Part shown: positions 29,074-37,240 of the stretch, one piece after another
How positions within the stretch are numbered: the first letter of the stretch is position 1
Layout: each line of letters opens with the position of its first letter
DNA from: Chelatococcus asaccharovorans
GTDB lineage: Bacteria; Pseudomonadota; Alphaproteobacteria; Rhizobiales; Beijerinckiaceae
Reading direction: 5' to 3'
Length of the DNA stretch: 64,000 bases
Assembly (NCBI RefSeq): GCF_003201475.1
Contig: NZ_QJJK01000008.1
Span: 62,001 to 126,000, forward strand
Program-made: the position numbers and the translations under genes
The notes under the pieces: model-generated
Database searches by the model: none
Told to the model about the DNA's origin: nothing
Seen by the model: the letters and a program-made list of their open reading frames with translations, nothing else

Positions 29074-30045
29074 ATGGGCAGGACTCAACGGGCGCGGCTG
29101 CACGGCCGAACTGCAGCCGCGCGCTCGACGCGCCTTAGCCAGGGTCGCGGCGCCTTGGCGGAGGCACGAGCCCAGGCCTTTTTCCGGGGAGGTGCCTCTC
29201 GCTGCCGGTGCGGCTGGCCTCAGCTGTTGCGCCTCCTCGGGCTTCTCGCGGTGGCCACGCTCGTGGCGAGCGTGCTGCTCGCCAACCGCGGCGCCCATGC
29301 GGGCGCCTGGACTCTCCCCGCCGGCAGGGGGCAGGCGATCGTCACCGGCACCTTCCAGAAGGCAGACCGCTATTTCGACGCGCAAGGCCGGACCATTCGG
29401 GGCCCCGACTATCGCAAGTTCGAGGCCACTGCCTTCATCGAATACGGCCTGACCGACACCCTGACGGCGATCCTCTCGCCGTCGCTTCTCTCAACCCGGG
29501 TGGCCGGGCCTGCACCGGCGGACTATACCGGCCTCGGCTATACCGAGATCGGCGCGCGTTATCGCATCGTCGACCGCGACGGCTGGATCGTCTCGGCCCA
29601 GGCCATCGCCGCCTTTCCCGGGCCGACCAATCCGCTCAACCCGGCGGAGGTCTGCTGCACGGACAAATATGCCGATGCCCGCCTCCTCATCGGCAAATCG
29701 TTCATGCTTGGACGGTGGCCCTCCTTCGTCGACGCCCAGGCCGCCTACCGCCTGCGCGCCGGGGCGGCCAGCGACGAGGTTCGCCTCGACCTGACGTTCG
29801 GCATCCGTCCCCTGCCGCAATGGCTCTTCCTGGCGCAGTCATTCAACGTGCTCGCGACGAACGGGCTTGCCGGCGGCGGCCTGCTGGGGCTATTGAGCGG
29901 CACGCGTTATCATAAGGTGCAGGTTGGCGCCGTGTGGGATTTCGCCGACAATTGGTCGCTTCAGGTCGCGGGTGTCGCCACCCTTCAAGGCAAGAACGCG
30001 CCGCTCGAACGTGGACTCGTCAGTGGTTTATGGTACCGCTTCTGA
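29074..30045 (+). CDS. putative outer-membrane protein, XagA-like
   Basis: After a hydrophobic export segment (LLRLLGLLAVATLVASVLLA) the mature part starts GAWTLPAGRGQAIVTGTFQ. It alternates polar and hydrophobic residues and ends VSGLWYRF, a C-terminal Phe as expected for an outer-membrane beta-barrel. FEATAFIEYGLTDTLTAIL and DVRPLP-like segments recall XagA-type proteins found beside exopolysaccharide genes; this is from memory of the family and not certain. The first ~45 residues are Arg-rich and unlikely to be translated; the real start may be a GTG or TTG near 29200-29230. It ends 2 bp before the manC start, supporting a surface-polysaccharide role. Confidence 0.6.
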   Translation: MGRTQRARLHGRTAAARSTRLSQGRGALAEARAQAFFRGGASRCRCGWPQLLRLLGLLAVATLVASVLLANRGAHAGAWTLPAGRGQAIVTGTFQKADRYFDAQGRTIRGPDYRKFEATAFIEYGLTDTLTAILSPSLLSTRVAGPAPADYTGLGYTEIGARYRIVDRDGWIVSAQAIAAFPGPTNPLNPAEVCCTDKYADARLLIGKSFMLGRWPSFVDAQAAYRLRAGAASDEVRLDLTFGIRPLPQWLFLAQSFNVLATNGLAGGGLLGLLSGTRYHKVQVGAVWDFADNWSLQVAGVATLQGKNAPLERGLVSGLWYRF

Positions 30046-30046
30046 C

Positions 30047-31531
30047 ATGACGACAGCAATGGGAGCGCTTCCTTTCATGCCTTCACCGAAACCTCGCATC
30101 ATGCCGGTCCTCTTGTCCGGCGGCACGGGCACCCGGCTCTGGCCCCTGTCCCGCGAGGCATACCCCAAGCAGCTCCTGCCGCTGGCCAGCGACAAGACCA
30201 TGCTGCAGGAGACCGCGCGCCGCGTGGAGGATCGCTCCACCTTCATGGCACCCGTCGTCATCGCCAATGCCGAACATCGGTTCGTCATTGCCGAGCAATT
30301 GCGTGGCCTCGGCATCGAGGATGCCACCATCGTGCTGGAGCCCGTCGGACGCAACACGGCGCCGGCCGCCGCCACAGCCGCCCTGATCGCGGTGAATGAA
30401 GATCCCGACGCCATCATCCTCCTGATGCCCGCCGACCACGTGGTCGGCGATCCCAAAGCCTTTCTGAAGGCGGTGGAAGCCGGCGTCGCCGCCGCGGATG
30501 CCGGCAAGCTCGTGCTGTTCGGCATCAAGCCCACCGCGCCGGCCACGGGCTACGGCTATATCCATATCGGCGCGGCCTTGCCCGAGGCGCCAGGCGCACA
30601 TACGGTCGCGGCCTTCCGCGAGAAGCCGGATACGCCAACGGCGACAGCCTATCTCGCCGACGGCACCTATCTCTGGAACAGCGGCATCTTCCTGTTGCCC
30701 GCACAAGCCTTCCTCGACGATCTCGCCGTGCTCGCGCCGGATATTCTCGCCGCGAGCCGCGAGGCGCTCGAGAAGGCCAAGAGCGACATGGACTTCCTGC
30801 GCCTCGACGATGAGGCCTTCCGCGCCTCGCCCTCGATCTCCATCGACTATGCCGTGATGGAAAAGACCGACAAGGCGGTGGTCGTGCCGGCCGATTGCGG
30901 CTGGGCGGACGTCGGCAGCTGGTCCGCGCTCTGGGAGATCGGCGCGCGGGATCAAGCCGGCAACGTCATCGCGGGCGACGTGGTCGCCGAGGACGTCAAG
31001 GGCTCCTACCTGCGCGGCGAGGGCCAGCTCGTGGCGGCGCTCGGTGTCGAGGATCTCGTCGTCGTGGCGACACCCGACGTGGTGCTCGTGACCCGGCGCG
31101 ATCGCGACCAGGACGTGAAACGTCTCGTCGAGCGCCTGAAAAAGGACGGCCACGAGGCCGCGACGCAGACGCCGCGCGTGCACCGCCCCTGGGGCTATTA
31201 CCAGTCGCTGCACATGGGCGAGCGCTTCCAGGTCAAGCGCATCACGGTCAAGCCTGGTGCCAAGCTGTCCCTGCAGAAGCATTTCCACCGTGCCGAGCAC
31301 TGGGTCGTGGTCAATGGCACGGCACTCGTCACCCGCGACGCCGAGGAACTGCTGCTCCGGGAGAACGAGTCGATCTTCCTGCCGCTCGGCTGCGTGCACC
31401 GGCTTGAGAATCCGGGCAAGGTTCCGCTGAATCTCATCGAGGTGCAGTCAGGCCCCTATCTCGGCGAGGACGACATCGTGCGCATCGAGGATGTCTATGC
31501 GCGCATCGACAAGGCGAACGAGGCGGGGTGA
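30047..31531 (+). CDS. manC: mannose-1-phosphate guanylyltransferase / mannose-6-phosphate isomerase
   Basis: This bifunctional type-II phosphomannose isomerase/GDP-mannose pyrophosphorylase has an N-terminal nucleotidyltransferase part. That part shows MPVLLSGGTGTRLWPLSREAYPKQ, MPADHVV and FREKPDTPTA. The C-terminal cupin isomerase part starts VHRPWGYYQSL and contains KLSLQKHFHRAEHWVVV and IFLPLGCVHRLENPG. It makes GDP-mannose for exopolysaccharide or O-antigen. ATGs at 30047, 30059 and 30077 are all possible; GGGAG lies 11 bp before 30077. It directly follows the outer-membrane protein gene and is probably co-transcribed. Confidence 0.94.
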   Translation: MTTAMGALPFMPSPKPRIMPVLLSGGTGTRLWPLSREAYPKQLLPLASDKTMLQETARRVEDRSTFMAPVVIANAEHRFVIAEQLRGLGIEDATIVLEPVGRNTAPAAATAALIAVNEDPDAIILLMPADHVVGDPKAFLKAVEAGVAAADAGKLVLFGIKPTAPATGYGYIHIGAALPEAPGAHTVAAFREKPDTPTATAYLADGTYLWNSGIFLLPAQAFLDDLAVLAPDILAASREALEKAKSDMDFLRLDDEAFRASPSISIDYAVMEKTDKAVVVPADCGWADVGSWSALWEIGARDQAGNVIAGDVVAEDVKGSYLRGEGQLVAALGVEDLVVVATPDVVLVTRRDRDQDVKRLVERLKKDGHEAATQTPRVHRPWGYYQSLHMGERFQVKRITVKPGAKLSLQKHFHRAEHWVVVNGTALVTRDAEELLLRENESIFLPLGCVHRLENPGKVPLNLIEVQSGPYLGEDDIVRIEDVYARIDKANEAG

Positions 31532-31559
31532 CAATCGCTGACCGCAACGCCGTTGGATC

Positions 31560-31731
31560 CCCTTCCCGGCCGGCTGGCGCCGGCCGCCGGGGATGACACT
31601 GAAGGAACTGCAGCCTGGCGTAATCCGATCGACCGGCTATGCGTCAGGCAAATGTTGGCTTCAGGCAAGGGTTGGCTTCAGGCAAGGGTTGGGTGTCATT
31701 CCCGGCGGCCGGTGAAACCGGCCGGGAAGGG
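31560..31731. repeat. paired ~39-bp inverted repeats flanking tandem 17-mers
   Basis: Segments 31560-31598 and 31693-31731 are near-perfect reverse complements of each other. Each is itself a hairpin (TTCCCGGCCGG...CCGGCCG). Between them two perfect 17-bp tandem copies (GTTGGCTTCAGGCAAGG) lie at 31654-31687, with a degenerate one before. It sits in the 265-bp gap between convergent manC and uxuA. A paired REP (REPIN-like) structure is the likeliest explanation, and it may also terminate both genes. Confidence 0.65.
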
Positions 31732-31796
31732 AAACCATAAAGCACCTCGCCAGGCCCCCAACGCCGGTCCACGCCTGGTGACGGCACCCGCCCCGA

Positions 31797-32975
31797 TCAG
31801 GCGTGCCCCGCATCGATAGCGGCCATGACGCCGCGCAGTTCGGCGAGACCCTTGAGCCGTCCGATGCAGGAATAGCCGGGATTGGTGCGCTTGCCGACAT
31901 CGTCGATCAGCAGGTGGCCATGGTCGGGGCGCATCGGGATATTCGCGTCGGCGCGGCCCTCTGCGCGCCGACGCCGTTCTTCCTTCATCAGGCCCGCGAC
32001 CACGCCGACCATGTCGGACGAGCCGTCGAGATGCTCGGCCTCATGGAAGGTTTTCGGCGCCTCGCGCCTGACGTTGCGCAGATGGGCGAAATGGATCCGC
32101 GGTGCGAATTCATCGACCATCGCGACGAGGTCGTTGTCCTCCCGCGCACCGTAGGAACCGACGCAGAAGGTCAAGCCGTTGGCGTTGGAATCGACCCCCG
32201 CGAGGATCGCCCGGGCATCGTCGGCGGTGGAGACGACGCGCGGCAGACCGAACAGCGAAAACGGCGGATCGTCGGGATGGATGCAGAGCCTTGCGCCCTC
32301 CTCCTCGGCAACAGGAACGACATCCGCCAGGAAGCTGACGAGATGGGCCCTGAGATCCTCGGGCGTGATACCGTCATAGGCGGCGAGCAGACGGCGCATG
32401 CCGACCCGGTCGTGATGGAAATCCGCCCCTGGCAAGCCGGCAATCACATTGCCTTCGAGGGCGTCGCGCGCGCTCGGCAGGAGCGCCTCGAAGCGCTGCC
32501 GGGCCGCCGCCAGAACGTCCGCATCATAAGAGCCTTCCGCGTTCGGACGCTCCAGAATGAACACGTCATAGGCCGCGAAATCGATGATGTCGAACCTCAG
32601 CGCATAGCCGCCCGCCGGCACGGGATACATGAGATCCGTGCGCGTCCAGTCCACCACCGGCATGAAATTGTAGCAGATGGTCTTGACGCCGGCCCGCGCG
32701 ACGGCGCGTAGCGAGGCGATCCACGCATCGACATAACGCCTCCGGTCCGGGCCGTTGGTCTTGATGGCATCGTGGACGGGAATGCTCTCGACGACCGACC
32801 ATGTCAGCCCGGCCTCGGCGATGATCGCCTTGCGCTTGGCAACCTCCTCATCCGTCCACGGCTGGTCGGCTGGAATGTGGTGGAGCGCCGAGACGATACC
32901 GGTCGCGCCGGCCTGCCGCGCATGGGACAATTCCACCGGGTCCTGAGGCCCGAACCACCGCCATGTCTGTTCCAC
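31797..32975 (-). CDS. uxuA: mannonate dehydratase
   Basis: This 392-residue enzyme begins with GTG ([19 protein letters not shown]) and shows the UxuA pattern. [14 protein letters not shown] lies near residue 30, [18 protein letters not shown] near 105, [17 protein letters not shown] near 235, [14 protein letters not shown] near 275, and [11 protein letters not shown] near 360 supplies metal-binding residues. It dehydrates D-mannonate to 2-keto-3-deoxygluconate in hexuronate catabolism. The frame is open 30 codons upstream, but GAGGAGAGG 6 bp before the GTG at 32975 and the family N-terminus set the start. No other uxu or kdg gene is nearby. Confidence 0.94.
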   Translation of the reverse strand: MEQTWRWFGPQDPVELSHARQAGATGIVSALHHIPADQPWTDEEVAKRKAIIAEAGLTWSVVESIPVHDAIKTNGPDRRRYVDAWIASLRAVARAGVKTICYNFMPVVDWTRTDLMYPVPAGGYALRFDIIDFAAYDVFILERPNAEGSYDADVLAAARQRFEALLPSARDALEGNVIAGLPGADFHHDRVGMRRLLAAYDGITPEDLRAHLVSFLADVVPVAEEEGARLCIHPDDPPFSLFGLPRVVSTADDARAILAGVDSNANGLTFCVGSYGAREDNDLVAMVDEFAPRIHFAHLRNVRREAPKTFHEAEHLDGSSDMVGVVAGLMKEERRRRAEGRADANIPMRPDHGHLLIDDVGKRTNPGYSCIGRLKGLAELRGVMAAIDAGHA

Positions 32976-33263
32976 CTTGAACCTCTCCTCGATAGGCCAG
33001 GGGCGCGCGGGGCGCAGCAAGGCCCTCTTGCCGGCCGCGGCGACGCATCCCGATCGCGCAGTCATAGACCAGCCCGGAGCCCTGCGGAAGTCGGCAAGGC
33101 GCGGGTGACATATGCCGGTCTCCGCTGCAGTGCATGCCCGTTGGGTTAGTCGCGTGTTGTTATTCCCTCACCGTTGCGGCAATCAGCGTATAGTGGACCA
33201 TGTCGCCCTGTCGGGGAGTGCAATCGGGGGGACGTGCTGTCCCAAACGCAGATTGGGGGATCA

Positions 33264-34487
33264 ATGAAGCTCGACTTCACGACGCTCTACGTTGTCGTCC
33301 TTCTGAATTCATTGATGCTTTCGATCATCTGGGGCAGCATCGCTGGAACATACAGGAACTTTCTCCCGGCCAGGTATTGGCTCGCGAGCAGTCTGATCAA
33401 TACGGTCGGCGGCTCTGTTCTTCTGCATACATCCGGTGATTATGCCATTCTGGCTGCGATCGCTGGAAATGCGCTCATCATATTCGGATTTCTCAATATC
33501 TGGATGGGCCTCCGCATTTTCTTCGGGCTTTCATCCGGAATCGGCATCGCCGTGGCCGTCACTACGGTCTGTGCGGCGCTGATGGTGCTGCTGATAGACG
33601 CGCCACGCGCGCGCAACATGGTTTATTCAGGCGGCCAGCTCGTGCCGATGGTGCTCAGTATCCTGCTCCTTGCCGGCCAAAAATCGCTCGGGGTCGGAGG
33701 CATCATCACCATGGCGGCGATGGGCATCGGCGCGCTCAGCCGCCTTATCGTCATCGGCAGCAATATCGCCGTCCTGGCCCAGGCGTTCACGGCCGGCGGG
33801 TTCTTCAGTATCGCGCCCGTGACTCTGCTGCTGGTGATCTGCAGCGGAATCGTCTGGAACTTCGGGCTCGCCACCATGGCCATCGACAGGCTGCGCGAGG
33901 AGGTTGCCATCCTTGCCGCGTCGGACGATCTCACGAGCCTCGCCAACCGCCGCGGCCTCAATGAGCGGCTGTCGCTGGCGATGCGTCGGGCGCGCCGGTC
34001 GGGTCAGACTTTCGCCGTGATGCTCGTCGATCTCGATAATCTCAAGCAGATCAACGACAGCCTCGGCCATTCGGCGGGCGACGCCGCGATCATCCACACC
34101 GCGGAGCTGATCCGGGCCGTCATGAGCCAGCAAGATTACGCGGCGAGGCTCGGCGGCGACGAATTCTGTGTGATCATAGCGAAACCGCACGCGTCCGCGC
34201 CTGGCGCGGACGCGGCTTCCTTGTCGCGCCCTGCGCAGATGGCCGACGCCCTGCTCGAACGGTTGGCCACCACCCCTCTCCGCTTCGCGGGCACGACCCA
34301 TCCGATCTCCGCGAGCATCGGCATCGCCGCCTGGCGCCCGCGGGACCACGAGCACCACGCGGATATCCTGGCGGAGGCCGATGCCGCGCTCTATGCCAGC
34401 AAGACCGCCGGTCGCAATACGGTGACGATGGCCATACCGGCGGCAATTGACACCACCGGCGCCCCTGTTCTAGGGAGTGGCGCATGA
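33264..34487 (+). CDS. membrane-anchored GGDEF protein (probable diguanylate cyclase)
   Basis: About 210 N-terminal residues form six or seven transmembrane helices (TTLYVVVLLNSLMLSIIWGS onward). A short linker leads to a GGDEF domain from about residue 235 (DDLTSLANRRGLNERL). The active-site motif is intact (LGGDEF, about residue 296) and DLDNLKQINDSLGHSAGD carries the metal and substrate residues. The inhibitory I-site, normally RxxD five residues before GGDEF, reads SQQD, so product inhibition is probably lost. It should make cyclic di-GMP from two GTP in response to a membrane signal. The ATG at 33264 follows GGGGGA closely. Its stop overlaps the start of the Tyr leader peptide. Confidence 0.9.
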   Translation: MKLDFTTLYVVVLLNSLMLSIIWGSIAGTYRNFLPARYWLASSLINTVGGSVLLHTSGDYAILAAIAGNALIIFGFLNIWMGLRIFFGLSSGIGIAVAVTTVCAALMVLLIDAPRARNMVYSGGQLVPMVLSILLLAGQKSLGVGGIITMAAMGIGALSRLIVIGSNIAVLAQAFTAGGFFSIAPVTLLLVICSGIVWNFGLATMAIDRLREEVAILAASDDLTSLANRRGLNERLSLAMRRARRSGQTFAVMLVDLDNLKQINDSLGHSAGDAAIIHTAELIRAVMSQQDYAARLGGDEFCVIIAKPHASAPGADAASLSRPAQMADALLERLATTPLRFAGTTHPISASIGIAAWRPRDHEHHADILAEADAALYASKTAGRNTVTMAIPAAIDTTGAPVLGSGA

Positions 34488-34534
34488 ACAAGCGCTTCGC
34501 CCTCTCCGGACTCTACTACGCGCCGCTTCCTTAG
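34484..34534 (+). CDS. candidate tyrosine leader peptide (16 residues)
   Basis: A short frame reads MNKRFALSGLYYAPLP then stop. It has a good ribosome site (GGGAG, 6 bp before the ATG) and two adjacent Tyr codons plus one Phe codon near the end. It lies 91 bp before prephenate dehydrogenase, the tyrosine-specific step, and is followed by overlapping stem-loops. This is the classic layout of a ribosome-mediated attenuator leader. Its ATG overlaps the GGDEF stop (ATGA). The small size means chance cannot be excluded. Confidence 0.55.
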   Translation: MNKRFALSGLYYAPLP

Positions 34535-34581
34535 CGGCGGGGTGCTTTGTCATCTTTCAACCGCTGCGTCGCCAGCGGTTG
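34521..34581 (+). promoter_or_regulatory. candidate attenuator with alternative stem-loops
   Basis: Four pairing segments are visible. Segment 1 (CGCCGCT, 34521-34527) pairs with segment 2 (AGCGGCG, 34533-34539). Segment 3 (CAACCGCTG, 34558-34566) pairs with segment 4 (CAGCGGTTG, 34573-34581) in a perfect 9-bp stem. The AGCGG of segment 2 can also pair with the CCGCT of segment 3, giving an antiterminator that excludes both. The tyrosine codons lie just before segment 1. A weak point is that only TTGTTG, not a true T-run, follows the last stem. Confidence 0.45.
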
Positions 34582-34624
34582 TTGCGAAAGACCTCCCTGG
34601 CGCGTCACTCGCCGAGGTCAGACC

Positions 34625-35563
34625 ATGTCTATACAACCCAGTCATACACCCCAGCCCCTTCTCGGCCTCGTCGGCTTCGGCGCCTTTGGCCGGCTGATGG
34701 CCCAGCACCTCAACGCGCATTTCCGCATCCTGGTCCACGACCCCGCCCTCCCCCCCGGGCCGGTTGAGGGGCATCCGGCGGTCAAGGCCGCCGAATTGGC
34801 ATCCGTGGCGCGATGCCCGATCGTGGTTCTTGCGACGCCCATTGACGGACTGGAGGAGGTCGTGGCCGCACTCGCGCCGCATCTCTCAGCCGGGACGCTG
34901 GTGCTCGATGTCGGGTCGGTGAAAGTCATCCCGGCGGCGATCATGAAGCGCGGGCTGCCCGCCGACGTCGATATCGTTGCGACGCATCCGCTCTTCGGCC
35001 CGCAGAGCGCGCGCGACGGTATCGCCGGCCTCAAGATCGCCGTCTGCCCCATTCGCGGCCGCCGCGGCCTCCGGGTGGCAGCCTTCCTGCGCCGCGCGCT
35101 CGGCCTTGATGTCATCATCACGACACCGGAAGCGCATGACGAGGACGCGGCGGTCGTCCAGGGCTTGACCCATCTCATCGCCAAGGTGCTTGTGCGGATG
35201 GAACCCCTGCCGACGCGCATGACGACCCGCAGCTTCGATCTCATCATGCAGGCCGTCGGCATGGTGCGCCACGACTCGCCGGCCGTGTTCCAGGCGATCG
35301 AGCGCTCCAATCCCTATTCCGCCGCGGTCCGCGACCGCTTCTTCAGGCTCGCTGCCGCCCTCAAGCTGGACCTCGAGGACCACGCCGCCGGCGAGGCGTC
35401 GGCCCCACTGGTGGCAGGGTCCCCGGCGAACGGCGCACAACCGTCAATGCCCGACCGATCCCGAAAACACATTGACGATGATGACACCGGCGATGATCAG
35501 GCCAAGCCCGAGAAAGGCCGGCGCATCGAGGCTCTGCTTGAACCAGACCCAGCTCACGGCTGA
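34625..35563 (+). CDS. prephenate (arogenate) dehydrogenase
   Basis: This NAD(P)-dependent enzyme converts prephenate to 4-hydroxyphenylpyruvate, or arogenate to tyrosine. The Rossmann motif is in LLGLVGFGAFGRLMA near residue 20. Others are VLATPIDGL, DVGSVK and the substrate-site THPLFGPQSA near residue 125, then VVQGLTHLIAKVL and NPYSAAVRDRFF. The first 26 codons of the longer open frame are omitted because the family starts just before the Rossmann fold. The last ~40 residues run antisense into the SMR gene and look unlike the family; the original stop was probably lost. A Tyr-rich leader peptide precedes it. Confidence 0.87.
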   Translation: MSIQPSHTPQPLLGLVGFGAFGRLMAQHLNAHFRILVHDPALPPGPVEGHPAVKAAELASVARCPIVVLATPIDGLEEVVAALAPHLSAGTLVLDVGSVKVIPAAIMKRGLPADVDIVATHPLFGPQSARDGIAGLKIAVCPIRGRRGLRVAAFLRRALGLDVIITTPEAHDEDAAVVQGLTHLIAKVLVRMEPLPTRMTTRSFDLIMQAVGMVRHDSPAVFQAIERSNPYSAAVRDRFFRLAAALKLDLEDHAAGEASAPLVAGSPANGAQPSMPDRSRKHIDDDDTGDDQAKPEKGRRIEALLEPDPAHG

Positions 35564-35785
35564 AATGAGCACAATGCCGACACCGGACCAGATGGCATAG
35601 GCAATCCCCGTCGGTATCGTGCGCAAGGTCAGCGACAGGCAATAGAACGCCAGCCCGTATCCCACGGCCGTCAACAGCGTCGGGCCGAGACGGGTGAAGC
35701 TGTCGGATGCCTTGAGCGCCGTGGTGGCCACCACCTCGGCGACAATGGCGATCAGGAGATAAAGGTAGCTCGATGCGCTGGACAC
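35444..35785 (-). CDS. small multidrug resistance (SMR) transporter, EmrE-like
   Basis: This 113-residue protein has four transmembrane helices. The first carries the proton/drug-binding Glu (IAIVAEVVATTALKASD, Glu17). Helix 3 shows AYAIWSGVGIVLIS with the conserved Trp and Gly residues, and helix 4 ends IIVNVFSGS. It works as a dimer exporting cationic compounds against protons. The start is GTG 35785, with GGAG 5 bp upstream; a longer frame to 35848 lacks support. It is convergent with prephenate dehydrogenase and overlaps it by 120 bp. Confidence 0.9.
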   Translation of the reverse strand: MSSASSYLYLLIAIVAEVVATTALKASDSFTRLGPTLLTAVGYGLAFYCLSLTLRTIPTGIAYAIWSGVGIVLISAVSWVWFKQSLDAPAFLGLGLIIAGVIIVNVFSGSVGH

Positions 35786-36118
35786 TTTGGCTCCACAACC
35801 GGAGGGAACAGACCCCCCTCCTATCGACGACATGATGCCGATGTCCAATCACATGAGAGACCAACAGTCGTCAATCCAGCGCGGAATCGCAAGCAATCAC
35901 CGGAAACCACGTGCCCCTGAGCAGGATCACGGCCTGATCGCGCGTCCTATCATCGAATTGGCTGAAAGACCCGACGCAGATGAAGCCGCCGCCCTGATCG
36001 CCGCCACAAGATCGATACGATCACCCAGAAAACGCCACATTGCGCGGCGAATACTTATGATGGCTCTCGCCTGGGAGCCGAATACACTTTACTGTACAAT
36101 AAATTTTGGAGTGGATCA
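35786..36118. other. 333-bp gap without a supported gene
   Basis: A 119-codon rightward frame crosses this stretch but has no ribosome site, no recognisable motif and poor codon use. The last 80 bases are AT-rich (ACACTTTACTGTACAATAAA) and probably contain the promoter of the small gene at 36119. Confidence 0.45.
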
Positions 36119-36307
36119 ATGGAAAGTCCACGAACCGGCGCTGTGAGAGACAGGGCCCGCTTCATTCGCGACCAAAATATTGAAAAATTCCATCGAATGC
36201 TTGCGTCAGAGCCTGATGAGGACAAACGAAGACTCCTTCGCGCGTTGATTGACGCGGAGCATGAAAAGCAGCTTTCGCGCAGCCTTTGGCCTCTGACGGG
36301 ACGTTAA
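36119..36307 (+). CDS. small hypothetical protein (62 residues)
   Basis: A short soluble, charged, helical protein. Its centre reads NIEKFHRMLASEPDEDKRRL then LRALIDAEHEKQ, a pattern I recognise from small rhizobial proteins of unknown function (N-I-x-x-F ... R-x-L-L-x-x-L-x-x-E). The ribosome site is strong (GGAG, 7 bp before the ATG) and an AT-rich promoter-like stretch precedes it, which supports real expression. No function can be assigned. Confidence 0.65.
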   Translation: MESPRTGAVRDRARFIRDQNIEKFHRMLASEPDEDKRRLLRALIDAEHEKQLSRSLWPLTGR

Positions 36308-36546
36308 AGGATATCACTCGGCCGTCGAAATGACTTGGCGCTCTTCCTGATGACTTGGCGCTCTTCCTCCCGGTGACAGGACCGTCCTGTCGCGGCGCTA
36401 TTTTTTGCCCCGCAGCGGCATATTCTGAACCGGCACTGCGCGCCATTGCTCAGCCCTCGAAGCCCGCCAATAGCCGGTGCCGATGCAAAAACGGCCGGCG
36501 CTGCCATGCCGACGCCGGCCGTCCGTCCGTCCGCAGGAGCGATCGC

Positions 36547-37017
36547 TCAAGTCTTCGGTTCTTGGCTAGCCTTCGGTTCTTGGCTAGCCTTCGGTTCTTG
36601 GCAAGCCTTCGGTTCTTGGCAAGCCTTCGGTTCTTGGCAAATCTTGGGCTCTTGGCAAATCTTGGGCTCTTGGCAAGTCTTCGGCTCTTGGCAAGTCTTC
36701 GGCTCTTGGGGCGAAATCAGGAGCCCCGCCTCCTCGGCAGCCGAGACGAAAGCCACACGCGCCTGGTCGGACCAAACCTTGCCTTCAAGGGCCTCACGGC
36801 AGAGTGATACAGCTGCCAACCTCTTGGCAGTTGACGCAAAGGCAGATGGCCAGTGCCCCACAAGCAATATCACCGCATCGTCGAGCCGACATATTTCCAC
36901 GGCCCCCTTATGGGGCATGGCAACCAGAACGGGCTCGAACTCTCGAATTCTGCGCTTAGCCAAACGATATCGGCGTTGTTCTTCCAGCGTCAAATGACCC
37001 TTACGCTCCCTCCTCAT
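36547..37017 (-). CDS. hypothetical protein with nine C-terminal hexapeptide repeats
   Basis: The protein has 156 residues. The N-terminal ~100 are a compact basic/hydrophobic region (RRYRLAKRRIREFEPVLVAM, later LDDAVILLVGHWPSAFAST) without a family I recognise. From about residue 102 the chain is nine repeats of QEPK[T/I/A][C/S]. At the DNA level these are nine 18-bp units that change stepwise in neighbouring pairs. Cys occurs in most repeats, so metal binding or disulfide crosslinking is conceivable but unproven. GGGGGT precedes the chosen ATG at 37017; the frame is open further upstream, but that part looks non-coding. Confidence 0.6.
   Translation of the reverse strand: MRRERKGHLTLEEQRRYRLAKRRIREFEPVLVAMPHKGAVEICRLDDAVILLVGHWPSAFASTAKRLAAVSLCREALEGKVWSDQARVAFVSAAEEAGLLISPQEPKTCQEPKTCQEPKICQEPKICQEPKACQEPKACQEPKASQEPKASQEPKT
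36553..36714. repeat. coding minisatellite, 9 x 18 bp
   Basis: Nine direct copies of an 18-bp unit (first copy CTTCGGTTCTTGGCTAGC on the plus strand) lie at the 3' end of the minus-strand gene. Copies 1-2 are identical, 3-4 are identical, and later copies differ by one or two bases. This implies recent stepwise duplication by slippage. Confidence 0.9.
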
Positions 37018-37185
37018 ACCCCCGTACTGGATGACATATCCGTGCGCACCGTTGCAATGGCGTTCTGGGCGCACGCCTCCTCTCGCGCTTCTGCCGGGCG
37101 AAGGAACTGAGGTCTGGCGAAGAGATCGGGTCTGGCGAAGAGATCGGGCCGGATGATGTTTGGCGTCGAACGACGCAGGCTCCGG

Positions 37186-37210
37186 TGAACAAACCGCCAC
37201 CTCCAGCGTT
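37186..37210 (+). promoter_or_regulatory. EcfG-like stress promoter upstream of the CsbD gene
   Basis: TGAAC, 16 bp, CGTT: one mismatch from the EcfG consensus GGAAC-N16-CGTT, with correct spacing, 31 bp before the CsbD ATG. CsbD proteins are common members of the general stress regulon in alphaproteobacteria. Confidence 0.45.
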
Positions 37211-37240
37211 GAGTCATCAGCGCTCAGCATGGAGGCGAGT

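Noticed and set aside
35787-36146. 119-codon plus-strand frame after the SMR gene
   Set aside because: No ribosome site, no motif, and it overlaps the better supported small gene at 36119 in another frame.
36553-36714. CRISPR array
   Set aside because: The 18-bp units are contiguous without spacers and keep a reading frame, so this is a coding minisatellite.
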